A DNA stretch of 49,687 nucleotides from Candidatus Delongbacteria bacterium. GTDB taxonomy: Bacteria; Delongbacteria; UBA4055. Positions 1 to 7,882 of the stretch are shown here, piece after piece. The stretch spans positions 1 through 49,687 of the forward strand of contig JAQICF010000144.1 of NCBI GenBank assembly GCA_027858795.1. Direction: 5' to 3'. The position numbers and the translations under genes are program-made. A model generated the notes under the pieces. That model made no database searches and had not been told where the DNA came from. It saw nothing but the letters and a program-made list of their open reading frames with translations. Positions within the stretch are counted from its first letter, which is position 1. Every line of letters starts with the position of its first letter.

Positions 1-455
1 TTATTTATGCAAACCCTATATTTTCAAAAATAACCGGTTATACTTTTGAAGAAGTTAAAAATCAAAATCCCCGAATTCTTAAATCAGGAGACATGGATGA
101 TAATTTTTACACTGATTTATGGGCTGAAGTATCTTCCGGGAATATTTGGTCCGGCGAAATGAGTAATAAGAAAAAAGATGGAACTTTTTACTGGGAAAAG
201 GCAATTATCAGTCCTGTTTTTGATAAAGATAAAAATATCATAAATTATCTTAAGATAGCAGAAGATATCACTGACAAAAAAAGAATGGAATATGAGCTGG
301 AACAACATCGTGAACATTTAGAAGAACTTGTGGAGGCGAGAACTAAAGAATTGAATGATAAAAATCTTGAGTTGGAAAGAACAAATAAGCTATTCTTTAA
401 CAGAGAGTACCGTATTAAAGAATTAAAGGAACGGTTGAAGAAGTATGAGAAATAA
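1..455 (+). CDS. PAS-domain signalling protein, C-terminal part (5' truncated)
   Basis: The reading frame is open from base 3 and ends at the TAA at 453-455, so the gene starts outside the window. The visible part is the second half of a PAS domain (NPRILKSG, then WSGEMSNKKKDGTFYWEKA, then EDITDKKRMEYELE) followed by a coiled coil of about 60 residues rich in Glu/Lys/Arg that ends KKYEK. It is closely similar to the C-terminus of the 692-residue protein at 2246-4324, so the two are recent paralogues and this gene may also begin with a receiver domain. No kinase or other output domain follows the coiled coil. The next gene starts on the base after the stop, so the two are translationally coupled and the PAS protein probably works with that kinase. 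Confidence 0.85.
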   Translation, partial: IYANPIFSKITGYTFEEVKNQNPRILKSGDMDDNFYTDLWAEVSSGNIWSGEMSNKKKDGTFYWEKAIISPVFDKDKNIINYLKIAEDITDKKRMEYELEQHREHLEELVEARTKELNDKNLELERTNKLFFNREYRIKELKERLKKYEK

Positions 456-2162
456 ATGAAGATAATTGAACTCATACATAATCTGGCATTACTTATAGCA
501 CTTACATCATTGTCCGGATTTGTTTTAAAGAACAAATTGAATACAAATAACCATGAAGCCATTGTTCGGGGACTGATCTTTGGTCTTGTCGCTCTTATTG
601 GTATGATCTATCCCATGCAATTTTCTGAAGGTTTGATTTTTGATGGAAGATCTGTTGTGACCAGTATTTGTGCATTGTTCTTTGGTCCTGTATCTGCTGC
701 AATCGTTGTGGCTTTGACCTTGACTCTGAGAATAATCCAGGGTGGCAGCGGTCTAATTATGGGTGTTTCCGTAATTATATCTTCAGCATTGATCGGTTTA
801 CTATTTCACTATAAGATCTATAGGATCAGGAAAAGTATCAAAATTAGAGAACTTATTGCTTTAGGTCTTATTGTTCATGTTACAATGGTACTGTTAATAT
901 TCACCTTACCGAAAGATTTGGTCTGGCAGGTAATGAATAATATTGCTTTGCTGGCAATGACAGTCTTCCCTATTTCAACAGTTATAATAGGTAAAATAAT
1001 TTCTGATTATCTTGATAGAAACTCTTTAATAATAAACTTGGAAGCAAGTGAAAAAAAATTCAGAGCTATATTCAACAGTATATCCGATGGATTAGCATTG
1101 AGGAAAATTACAAGAGAAACAATGGGAGAATTTGTTGATATTAATAATTCTTTTTGCGAACTTCTCGGTTATTCTGAAGAAGAACTTAGAATGATACCTA
1201 AAGAAAGATATGTTGATCCTGAAGTGATTAAATCATTCCCTTATATATTACAAGAAGTATATGATAAAGGAAGTGTCAGTTTTAAAACTCAACATAAGAC
1301 AAAATCAGGAGATTTGATACCTGTGGAGATAAATGGTTCTCTTTTCAGCTTGTTGGGTGAAGATTTTTTTGTTGGAGTTACCAGGGATATTTCTGAAAGA
1401 GGCCAGGCAGAAGAAATACTCAGATCAATAAATTTAAAGATGGAAAAATTAACTGATGAATTAAAAAGTTCGAACAAAGACCTCGAACAATTTGCATATA
1501 TAGCTTCACACGACCTTAAGGAACCTTTAAGAATGATATCTAGCTTCACTCAATTACTTGAACAAAACTATTCTGCAGATCTTAATAAAGAAGCAAAAGA
1601 ATATATGAAATTTATTATTGACGGTGCATATAAAATGCAGATATTGATAAATGACTTGTTAGATTTCTCAAGGATAAACACTCAGGGTGAAATTTTTAAA
1701 GAAGTTGATCTTAATCTAATTGTTGAAGATGTAATTAAAATATTTCAAGATAAATTGGATAATTTAAACGGGAGTATTCAGTTTGAGAATTTGCCTGTAA
1801 TATTTGGGGATGGATCACAGTTAAGGCAGCTCTTTCAAAATCTAATTGGTAACGGATTGAAATTTATTAAAGAAGATACTTCTCCAATGATCGAGATAAG
1901 TTCCGCTGAATCCGACGAAGATTGGACATTCAGTGTAAAAGACAATGGTATAGGAATAGACTCAAAACACCGGGAAAAGATCTTTGAATTATTTCACAGA
2001 CTCCATGATCGTAGCAAATTCGAAGGTACAGGGATCGGACTGTCATTCTGTAAGCAGATATTGAAAAAACATAAAGGTAAAATTTGGGTTGAATCGGAAC
2101 CAGGAATTGGAAGTACTTTTAAATTCACGATTCATAAGGAGAGCATCATATCAAGTAATTAA
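456..2162 (+). CDS. Sensor histidine kinase, 5TM-5TMR_LYT + PAS + HisKA + HATPase
   Basis: Residues 1-190 are strongly hydrophobic and match the LytS/YhcK-type five-helix membrane sensor (FDGRSVVTSICALFFGP, then LTLRIIQGGSG). A PAS domain follows at about 196-315. A HisKA helix pair carries the phospho-acceptor His352 in YIASHDLKEPLRM. The HATPase domain has an N box (N466), G1 (DNGIGID at 496-502) and G2 (GTGIGLSFC from 524). All catalytic motifs are intact, so it should autophosphorylate. It lies in the inner membrane and its ligand is unknown; LYT sensors in LytS-type proteins respond to cell-wall, pyruvate or membrane-state signals, but this cannot be deduced here. The start codon directly abuts the stop of the upstream PAS gene. 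It has no receiver domain of its own; the PAS-REC protein downstream is a plausible partner. Confidence 0.93.
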   Translation: MKIIELIHNLALLIALTSLSGFVLKNKLNTNNHEAIVRGLIFGLVALIGMIYPMQFSEGLIFDGRSVVTSICALFFGPVSAAIVVALTLTLRIIQGGSGLIMGVSVIISSALIGLLFHYKIYRIRKSIKIRELIALGLIVHVTMVLLIFTLPKDLVWQVMNNIALLAMTVFPISTVIIGKIISDYLDRNSLIINLEASEKKFRAIFNSISDGLALRKITRETMGEFVDINNSFCELLGYSEEELRMIPKERYVDPEVIKSFPYILQEVYDKGSVSFKTQHKTKSGDLIPVEINGSLFSLLGEDFFVGVTRDISERGQAEEILRSINLKMEKLTDELKSSNKDLEQFAYIASHDLKEPLRMISSFTQLLEQNYSADLNKEAKEYMKFIIDGAYKMQILINDLLDFSRINTQGEIFKEVDLNLIVEDVIKIFQDKLDNLNGSIQFENLPVIFGDGSQLRQLFQNLIGNGLKFIKEDTSPMIEISSAESDEDWTFSVKDNGIGIDSKHREKIFELFHRLHDRSKFEGTGIGLSFCKQILKKHKGKIWVESEPGIGSTFKFTIHKESIISSN

Positions 2163-2188
2163 AGGAACATTTGAAAAAATACGAGAGG
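2159..2188 (+). pseudogene. Relic of a PAS-protein coiled-coil tail after a kinase stop codon
   Basis: These 30 bases overlap the kinase stop codon and match the last 30 coding bases of the upstream PAS gene (421-450) at 25 of 30 positions. Read in one frame they give L-K-E-H-L-K-K-Y-E-R, versus L-K-E-R-L-K-K-Y-E-K in the intact gene. The likely explanation is a recombination or replacement that left the end of a duplicated PAS-tail gene behind the kinase. Chance similarity in AT-rich sequence is possible but less likely. Confidence 0.45.
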
Positions 2189-2245
2189 TGGCAATTTTTC
2201 AATAATCTACTTAACTTACATTATATAACAATTTCGGATTAAATT

Positions 2246-4324
2246 ATGAAAGAATTTTTAGACATATTAATATTGGAAGATAATTCAAGCGATGTTGACC
2301 TTGCAAAATACGAACTCAATAAATTAAAGCAACCATTTGCTCTACATTTAGCTAAGAATAAAAAGGAATATCTTGAATTATTTAAAGAAGGGCTTCCTGA
2401 CATAGTACTCTCTGACTTTAATCTTCCCGATATGGATGGAGAAGAAGCTCTTGAAATTTTAAGAGCGAAGGATAAAGATATCCCTTTTATTCTGATCTCA
2501 GCGACAATAGGAGAAGAAAAAGCCGTTCAGTTGATGAGAAACGGTGCAAATGATTATATTATGAAAGATAAATTAAAAAAGCTTGCCCCGACTATTGAAA
2601 GAGAAATTGAAGCTTATGAGATCCTTAAACAATCCGAGCTAGAGCATAATGAAGTTATTTTGTACAGCAGGATATTTACAAATTCAAATGATTCAATATG
2701 CATTCTTGATGAAAACGGATTTATACTTAAAGGAAACTTAGCTACTGAGAAGCTTATGGGATTGAGCGTAGAATATGTTGTGGGGAAGTCACCCGGAGAA
2801 TTTTTTGGTGAAAAAAATTTTGAGATCATTTTTAGTCTTGCAAAAAAAAATGGATCTATTACCCGGAATGTGAGATTTAAAAACTCATTCGGAGATATTA
2901 AAACAATTGATCTTACTATTATTGAAATAACAGACAGTGACGAAAATAAAAAATATGCTTGCATAAAACATGATATAACTGAAAAAGTAAATACTCAAAA
3001 AATACTTTATGAACAAAAAAGACAGCTCGATACATTGGTCTCAAATCTCCCCGGGATGGCATATAGATGCCTGGTTGATGATGATTGGACTATGCTATAT
3101 GTAAGTAATGGGGTAAAAGAATTAACAGGTTATGAACCTAGCGAATTGCTCAACAATAAAGACCTATCTTATAATGATATTATTGATCCGGATGAAGCTG
3201 AAAAAGACTGGGATCCAATATATAAGGCAATTGAAGAAGGAAAACACTATGAGATCGAATATAAAATCATTGCTAAAGATGGTAAAACAAAATGGGTATG
3301 GGAAAAAGCTTTCCCTGTCGGAAAAGATGAAAACGGGTACATTATAACTGAAGGTTTCATAACTGATATTACAGAAAGAAAAATGATCGAAGAAAGTCTG
3401 GAAACAAGTTACAATATTATTATTCGCAGTCCATCAGTAGCTTTTAAGTGGAAAAACGATAAAACATGGACAGTAGACTTTGTCACTGATAATGTAGAAA
3501 ATATTTTTGGATACACTAAAGAGGAATTTTATAATAAGAAAATCCTTTATGCTGATATAATTTTCAAGGAAGATCTTGGAAATATTATTAAGGAGATGTC
3601 GGAATACTCCTCAAAAATAGAAGTAAGTAGTGTCACACATAAATCTTACCGAATAGTAACTAAAAATAATGAAATTAAATGGGTAAAGGACGATACCTAC
3701 GTTTTAAAGGATAATGATAATAATATTATAGCATATGAGGGTATTATTACAGATGTAACAGACATGGTTGAAGCACAGAAAGACTTATTGATTTTATCAA
3801 CTGCTGTAGACCAAAGCCCTTCAATTATAGTATTGACTAACATCTCCGGAGATATCGTTTATACTAACCCAGTTTTTACTGAAATAACAGGCTATACTGT
3901 CGAAGAAATTAAAGGTAAAAATCCTCGCATATTGAAATCAGGTGGTATGGATGACGAATTATACGGCGAATTATGGACTACTGTTTCTTCGGGTAAAGTA
4001 TGGTCGGGAGAAATGAGTAATAAGAAAAAAGATGGAACTATTTATTGGGAAAAGGCGATTGTCAGTCCGGTATTTAATAAAGAAAAGGAAATTATAAATT
4101 ATTTAAAGATCGGTGAAGATATTACGGAACAAAAGAGAATGGAATCAGAATTGGAAGATCATCGCGATCATTTAGAAGAATTAGTAAAGAGTAGAACAAT
4201 AGAGCTGAACAGAAAATTTGATGAGGTGGAAAAGTTAAATAGATTATTTTTAAACCGGGAGCATAGAATAAACGAATTACGGGATGAATTAAAGAAAATT
4301 AAAAAACGATTTAAATTAGATTAA
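2246..4324 (+). CDS. Receiver domain + four PAS domains + coiled coil, no output domain
   Basis: Residues 1-120 form a receiver with acidic EDN near the N-terminus, phospho-acceptor Asp57 (LSDFNLP) and Lys107 (YIMKDK). Four PAS units follow at roughly 130-250, 255-375, 376-505 and 510-630. The second and third look like the PAS_3 fold (KTKWVWEKAFPVG; NEIKWVKDD). The last 60 residues are a charged coiled coil with the pattern LNREHRINELRDELKKIKK. There is no kinase, GGDEF, EAL, HD or DNA-binding domain, so the protein probably acts by interaction, as a phospho-controlled multi-PAS scaffold for the kinase encoded just upstream. It is 83 bp downstream of that kinase on the same strand. Its last PAS plus tail is a near copy of the protein truncated at the window start. 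Confidence 0.9.
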   Translation: MKEFLDILILEDNSSDVDLAKYELNKLKQPFALHLAKNKKEYLELFKEGLPDIVLSDFNLPDMDGEEALEILRAKDKDIPFILISATIGEEKAVQLMRNGANDYIMKDKLKKLAPTIEREIEAYEILKQSELEHNEVILYSRIFTNSNDSICILDENGFILKGNLATEKLMGLSVEYVVGKSPGEFFGEKNFEIIFSLAKKNGSITRNVRFKNSFGDIKTIDLTIIEITDSDENKKYACIKHDITEKVNTQKILYEQKRQLDTLVSNLPGMAYRCLVDDDWTMLYVSNGVKELTGYEPSELLNNKDLSYNDIIDPDEAEKDWDPIYKAIEEGKHYEIEYKIIAKDGKTKWVWEKAFPVGKDENGYIITEGFITDITERKMIEESLETSYNIIIRSPSVAFKWKNDKTWTVDFVTDNVENIFGYTKEEFYNKKILYADIIFKEDLGNIIKEMSEYSSKIEVSSVTHKSYRIVTKNNEIKWVKDDTYVLKDNDNNIIAYEGIITDVTDMVEAQKDLLILSTAVDQSPSIIVLTNISGDIVYTNPVFTEITGYTVEEIKGKNPRILKSGGMDDELYGELWTTVSSGKVWSGEMSNKKKDGTIYWEKAIVSPVFNKEKEIINYLKIGEDITEQKRMESELEDHRDHLEELVKSRTIELNRKFDEVEKLNRLFLNREHRINELRDELKKIKKRFKLD

Positions 4325-4338
4325 CTATATTTATTATT

Positions 4339-4435
4339 GTCATGCTGAACTTGTTTTGTCTTTGTCATGCTGAATTTATTTCAGTATCTATCTTTTAATG
4401 TTCGTCATGCTGAACTTGTTTCAGTATCTATCTTC
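4339..4435. repeat. Intergenic repeat, family 1, three copies (GTCATGCTGAA type)
   Basis: Three head-to-tail copies begin at 4339, 4364 and 4404. The unit is about 26 bases: GTCATGCTGAA, then CTT or TTT, GTTTCAG or ATTTCAG, then TATCTATC. The first copy is truncated. The third copy encodes the C-terminus and stop codon of the GIY-YIG protein on the minus strand. Confidence 0.85.
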
Positions 4436-4746
4436 TCGTTTATATTATCACTAGGATATAACCAATCATTATTCAGATCTCTTAGTTCTGGATTCTGTTC
4501 CTTTATAAGATTCCATTTCCATTCCTTGTGCCAGTTCTTTAATTGTTTTTCTCTTCGTATTGCATCTAAAATATTATCAGTTATTTCCAAATGAATTAGC
4601 TTATGTAGTTTATACTTATACGTAAACTCGGAACCTTTGCCTAATTTATGCTCATCCATTCTTCTATAAATATCGCTCGTTACACCTATATAAAGCATTG
4701 AATTATTTTCATTTGTTAAAATATATACATATCCTTTTTTTGACAT
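4405..4746 (-). CDS. GIY-YIG nuclease domain protein (YhbQ/UPF0213-like)
   Basis: The 113-residue protein has the GIY-YIG signature as YVYILTN near residue 6 and LYIGVTSDIYRRMDEH, with the conserved Arg/His and a downstream REKQLKNW motif typical of small single-domain members. These are presumed DNA endonucleases, but their cellular role is mostly unknown. The start ATG at 4746 follows a GAGGGAGAT ribosome-binding site. The last nine codons (KIDTETSSA) and the stop are read from a copy of the intergenic repeat (4405-4434), so the native C-terminus was replaced or extended by repeat insertion. It is flanked on both sides by the same repeat family (4339-4435 and 4758-4783). A link between the nuclease and the repeats is possible but unproven. 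Confidence 0.85.
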   Translation of the reverse strand: MSKKGYVYILTNENNSMLYIGVTSDIYRRMDEHKLGKGSEFTYKYKLHKLIHLEITDNILDAIRREKQLKNWHKEWKWNLIKEQNPELRDLNNDWLYPSDNINEKIDTETSSA

Positions 4747-4757
4747 ATCTCCCTCAT

Positions 4758-4783
4758 AGACCCTGAAATGAATTCAGGGTGAC
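4758..4783. repeat. Intergenic repeat, family 1, AGACCCTGAA...TTCAGGGTGAC form
   Basis: A 26-base element that is itself an imperfect inverted repeat (CCCTGAAatgaaTTCAGGG). It is the reverse-orientation form of the GTCA..CTGAA unit. It lies between the GIY-YIG start region and the end of the PhnD-like gene. Confidence 0.8.
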
Positions 4784-4798
4784 GATCTGTGAAACGAT

Positions 4799-5647
4799 CT
4801 ATTCCACAACACCTTTCTCTTTCAAATACTTAACGATCTCTCGCAATCCATCAAAATCAGAATCTTTTGCGGGTACAAAACCTGTTAACAATGGATTTAT
4901 AGTTTTTAATATTTGTTCCCCATTTTTATCCAATTTTATTTCGAGCAGTGCTTTTTTTATCTTTGCAACGATCTCTTTATCTAAACCATTTCTTGAAACT
5001 ATAATATGCTCAGGTATGGAATCAAACTCAACTAAACTTCGCAAACCTTTATCTTTATATTTTAAATATGACTCATATTTCACTGCTCCGGCATCAAAAT
5101 CACCTGAGAGCACTGCTAAGCAAACATTATCATGATTATTTAAGAATTTGTAAGTTTTTAAATTAGGAATCTTTGTACTATTTTTAAGGATATAATTCAT
5201 TTGCATCAAGTATCCCATTGCAGCTTTTTTATTAACAAATGCTAAGTTACAATTGATTATATCTTCAACTGTATTAATACTGCTGTTTTCAAGTGTTATA
5301 ATATTTCCTTTTAAAAATGGAGAACCACTTGTTTCAAAAATTGCAAATATATCTTTTTTACCATATTTATCAACAAGATATATATATGCATATGGTGCTA
5401 ATACTGCGATATCGACTGTACCGTCATTAATTGCTTGTATATGATCATCAATATCCAAACCAATTTTTATGCTTATCGGGAACCCAATTTTTTTACTTAA
5501 ATAATCCATCAAAGGAATATATTTTTCTGTCATTTGATCATAACTATCACAAGGATGAAGCCCAAATGTTATTTTGTTTTGTGGGAATAGTCGGATTGAT
5601 AAAATGAATATAAGAAGTAATAGATATGCCCTTTTTAAAATTGTCAT
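4799..5647 (-). CDS. PhnD/PstS-like periplasmic substrate-binding protein, orphan
   Basis: The 282-residue protein has an N-terminal signal sequence (LLLLIFILSIRLFP), then FGLHPCDSYDQMTEKYIPLMDYL, the opening pattern of PhnD-type (phosphate/phosphite/phosphonate) binding proteins. Later come DIAVLAPYAYIYL and GDFDAGAVKYESY, the usual segments around the ligand cleft. I chose ATG 5647 because GAGGAGG lies five bases upstream; a TTG one codon earlier is less likely. No ABC permease or ATPase gene is nearby. Upstream on the same strand are sensor kinases, so it may present a ligand to a sensor rather than to a transporter. That role is inference; the fold assignment is fairly firm, the ligand is not. 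Confidence 0.8.
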   Translation of the reverse strand: MTILKRAYLLLLIFILSIRLFPQNKITFGLHPCDSYDQMTEKYIPLMDYLSKKIGFPISIKIGLDIDDHIQAINDGTVDIAVLAPYAYIYLVDKYGKKDIFAIFETSGSPFLKGNIITLENSSINTVEDIINCNLAFVNKKAAMGYLMQMNYILKNSTKIPNLKTYKFLNNHDNVCLAVLSGDFDAGAVKYESYLKYKDKGLRSLVEFDSIPEHIIVSRNGLDKEIVAKIKKALLEIKLDKNGEQILKTINPLLTGFVPAKDSDFDGLREIVKYLKEKGVVE

Positions 5648-5666
5648 CAATTCCTCCTCTTATGCT

Positions 5667-5930
5667 GTCATTGCGAACACCTGTAAGGGGTGTGGCAATC
5701 TATCCTCATTGTCATGCAGAACTTGTACCCCGTCATGCTGAACTTGTTTCAGTATCTATCTTTAATCCTTTTTAGACCCTGAAATAAATTCAGGGTGACG
5801 ATTCTTATTTTTGTCATGCTGAACTTGTACCCCGTCATGCTGAACTTGTTTCAGTATCTATCTTTTAATCCTTTTTAGACCCTGAAATACTGAAATGAAT
5901 TCAGCATAAATCAAGTTCAGGGTGACGAAC
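5667..5930. repeat. Compound array of family 1 repeats filling the intergenic gap
   Basis: Begins with a GTCATTGCGAACACC...GGTGTGGCAATCT hairpin (5667-5700), followed by several GTCATGCTGAACTTG units, some cut to GTCATGCTGAACTTGTACC, and two oppositely oriented AGACCCTGAA...CAGGGTGACGA units. The left and right forms are complementary, so the transcript could fold into long stem-loops. Two near-identical sub-blocks (about 5736-5800 and 5815-5930) suggest a local duplication. No coding potential was recognised. Confidence 0.85.
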
Positions 5931-5936
5931 GATCCA

Positions 5937-7625
5937 CTATTCATCATCTCTTATTGGTAAACTAAAGAAAAAAGTAGTACCTTCACCTTTCCCTTCTGAT
6001 TCTGCCCAAATTTTACCGTGATGAAGTTCCATGATCTTTTTACAAAAAGTAAGACCCATCCCGGTTCCTTCAGCCTCTGTTTCTTTCAATCTTTCACCCG
6101 GCATAAATATTCTTTCGATATAATCAGTTTTAATACCTATACCATCGTCTTTAATATAAAATCCTTTGTTAGGCTTATAACCTATTTCTATATTAATTCC
6201 ATTATAATTGATAGCATTTAGCACTAGATTTCTAAATACAAGGTAAATTCTTTGCCTGTCACCGAAGATTTTTGGGATTTCAGGGAAAGTTTTTACAACA
6301 ATTGTAACTTTACGACCGGAAATAATCTCAATTTCTTCCTTTAGCTTAATGATCATCAATTGAGTATCAAATTTTTCGTGAGGATATTTTATGGTATTTA
6401 ACCTTGAAATATCTAAAATAGAATTTATCAATTTTTTCATACTTAAAGCATTGCTTTTAATCCGTTGAAGATAATATCTAAAAGTTTCATCAATGTCATC
6501 TGTAATATTATCTAATATAAGAGTACTAAAACCTTCCATTGTTACTAAAGGTGTTTGTAATTCATGCGCCACAATATGAAGCATCTCTTTTAGATCATTG
6601 TTTGCACTTTCAATTTCATTTTCGATTTTTTTCTTTTCCGATATATCTTGAATAATACCTCTTAGTACTTTTTTTGAAGTTTTTTCGTCTATTATTGATT
6701 TTCCGATTACACGAATATTCTTTGTTATTGATCTTGTAAATTGATCGATCACAAAACATTCATCATCAAAATGTATGTTTTCATTAGTACTAAGACTTTC
6801 TCTTAATATTTTATTATAATTCATTGTAACTTTTGATAATTCTTTTGTACTAATAATTCCGTTATTTTTAAATGGTAATTTAACTATAGAAAAAAATTCA
6901 GGAGATACTTTCATATTCCTTTCTTCAAAGTCAAACTCCCAAGATCCCATGAGAGCAATTTCCTGAGCTTGTTGAAGTAAGTTATGATTACGAACTAAGT
7001 TATCTTCTGTTGATTTTCTTCTTTCTACTTCTTGAACAAGTTCATCTAACAGATTATCTAATTCTTCCTGGTGATTATTAAAGTCAATCGCAATCCTGTT
7101 TTTTTTAATTGTTACAAAAATCATATATGCAAATGCTAAGGTGGTAAATAAAATCATTATTATAATTATTATTATATATTCTCGTACATTTGTTAGGGAA
7201 TTTTCAAGATCAATAACTAATTGAAGTCTCATTTTTTTATTAAATAAATATTCTATATCCTTTGTAATTGTGAGAGTATTTTTAAATTTAAGTTGTTCAT
7301 TATGAATGTTTATTAGTATAAATCCGTTATCAGCTGTTAGGGTTAAATCTCCCAAGTGATTTTTATGAGATTCATACCAGCTAGTAATAAAATATTCAAT
7401 TTGGCTATAATTATTGTTTTGCATATTAGCTTTGATGATCTTCTGTAAAAACTCAACACTATTTTTTGATTCTTGCTTTTGTGCATTAATGGCATTCGCT
7501 GTATGTTTGTTTATAATAATAAAATATACAATAACTTCTAATACGATAAATAAAGAAAATAAAATCCAATATTGCTTACTTTGAGTATTTTTTTTGATTA
7601 TTTCACTTTTTGTTTTTTCAACCAT
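5937..7625 (-). CDS. Sensor histidine kinase, two TM helices + PAS + HisKA + HATPase
   Basis: The 562-residue protein has TM helices at about 20-39 and 149-172 enclosing a periplasmic segment of about 108 residues with no recognised fold. A coiled coil (185-215) leads to a PAS_3-like domain (220-335, ending GIIQDISEKKK). HisKA has His354 in IVAHELQTPLVTMEGF. The HATPase has N470, G1 DDGIGI (493-498) and G2 EGTGMGLTFCKK (519-530), and ends IWAESEGKGEGTTFFF. It should be an active inner-membrane kinase. The kinase core is close to those at 7883-10411, 10547-11605 and 27746-29500, which carry different sensor modules. The start follows AGGA seven bases upstream. The PhnD-like protein is the next gene downstream. 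Confidence 0.92.
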   Translation of the reverse strand: MVEKTKSEIIKKNTQSKQYWILFSLFIVLEVIVYFIIINKHTANAINAQKQESKNSVEFLQKIIKANMQNNNYSQIEYFITSWYESHKNHLGDLTLTADNGFILINIHNEQLKFKNTLTITKDIEYLFNKKMRLQLVIDLENSLTNVREYIIIIIIMILFTTLAFAYMIFVTIKKNRIAIDFNNHQEELDNLLDELVQEVERRKSTEDNLVRNHNLLQQAQEIALMGSWEFDFEERNMKVSPEFFSIVKLPFKNNGIISTKELSKVTMNYNKILRESLSTNENIHFDDECFVIDQFTRSITKNIRVIGKSIIDEKTSKKVLRGIIQDISEKKKIENEIESANNDLKEMLHIVAHELQTPLVTMEGFSTLILDNITDDIDETFRYYLQRIKSNALSMKKLINSILDISRLNTIKYPHEKFDTQLMIIKLKEEIEIISGRKVTIVVKTFPEIPKIFGDRQRIYLVFRNLVLNAINYNGINIEIGYKPNKGFYIKDDGIGIKTDYIERIFMPGERLKETEAEGTGMGLTFCKKIMELHHGKIWAESEGKGEGTTFFFSLPIRDDE

Positions 7626-7653
7626 AATTGCATCCTGTTTAAACGCTTTTTTG

Positions 7654-7678
7654 CTGAACGCATTCCTGCGTTACTACC
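7654..7678. repeat. Short hairpin repeat, family 2 (AACGCA...TGCGTT)
   Basis: Six-base arms AACGCA (7657-7662) and TGCGTT (7667-7672). It resembles the longer hairpin at 14410-14429, where the same core sits in GGAACGCA...TGCGTTCC. This copy is degenerate. Confidence 0.55.
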
Positions 7679-7689
7679 TCTATAATACC

Positions 7690-7824
7690 GTCATTGCGAA
7701 CACCTGTAGGTGTGTGGCAATCTTTTGCTCTGTTATGCTTAATGTATTTGTTTTTGTCATCCTGAATTTATTTCAGGATCTATCTTTTTATCTTTTTAGA
7801 CCCTGAAATAAATTCAGGGTGACG
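7690..7824. repeat. Family 1 repeat array with GTCATTGCG hairpin
   Basis: Starts with a GTCATTGCGAACACC...GTGTGGCAATCT unit, followed by GTCATCCTGAATTTATTTC and, after a short AT-rich spacer, the opposite form AGACCCTGAAATAAATTCAGG ending GTGACGA. The same arrangement occurs at 5667-5930. Confidence 0.82.
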
Positions 7825-7849
7825 ACCGTTGGGTTTTTTTAATCCGTTT

Positions 7850-7874
7850 AGGGGACGAAAAGAAATCGTCCCCT
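7850..7874. repeat. Family 2 hairpin (AGGGGACGA...TCGTCCCCT)
   Basis: Perfect nine-base arms at 7850-7858 and 7866-7874 with a seven-base loop, ending in CCCCTACGAACC just beyond the kinase stop codon at 7883. The CCCTACG flank is shared with the other family 2 hairpins although the arm sequence differs. It may double as a transcription end signal, but there is no clear T-run on either strand. Confidence 0.65.
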
Positions 7875-7882
7875 ACGAACCA

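Noticed and set aside
4367..4594. Plus-strand open frame starting MLNLFQYLSF in the repeat region
   Set aside because: The N-terminus is the translated family 1 repeat and the rest is antisense to the GIY-YIG gene.
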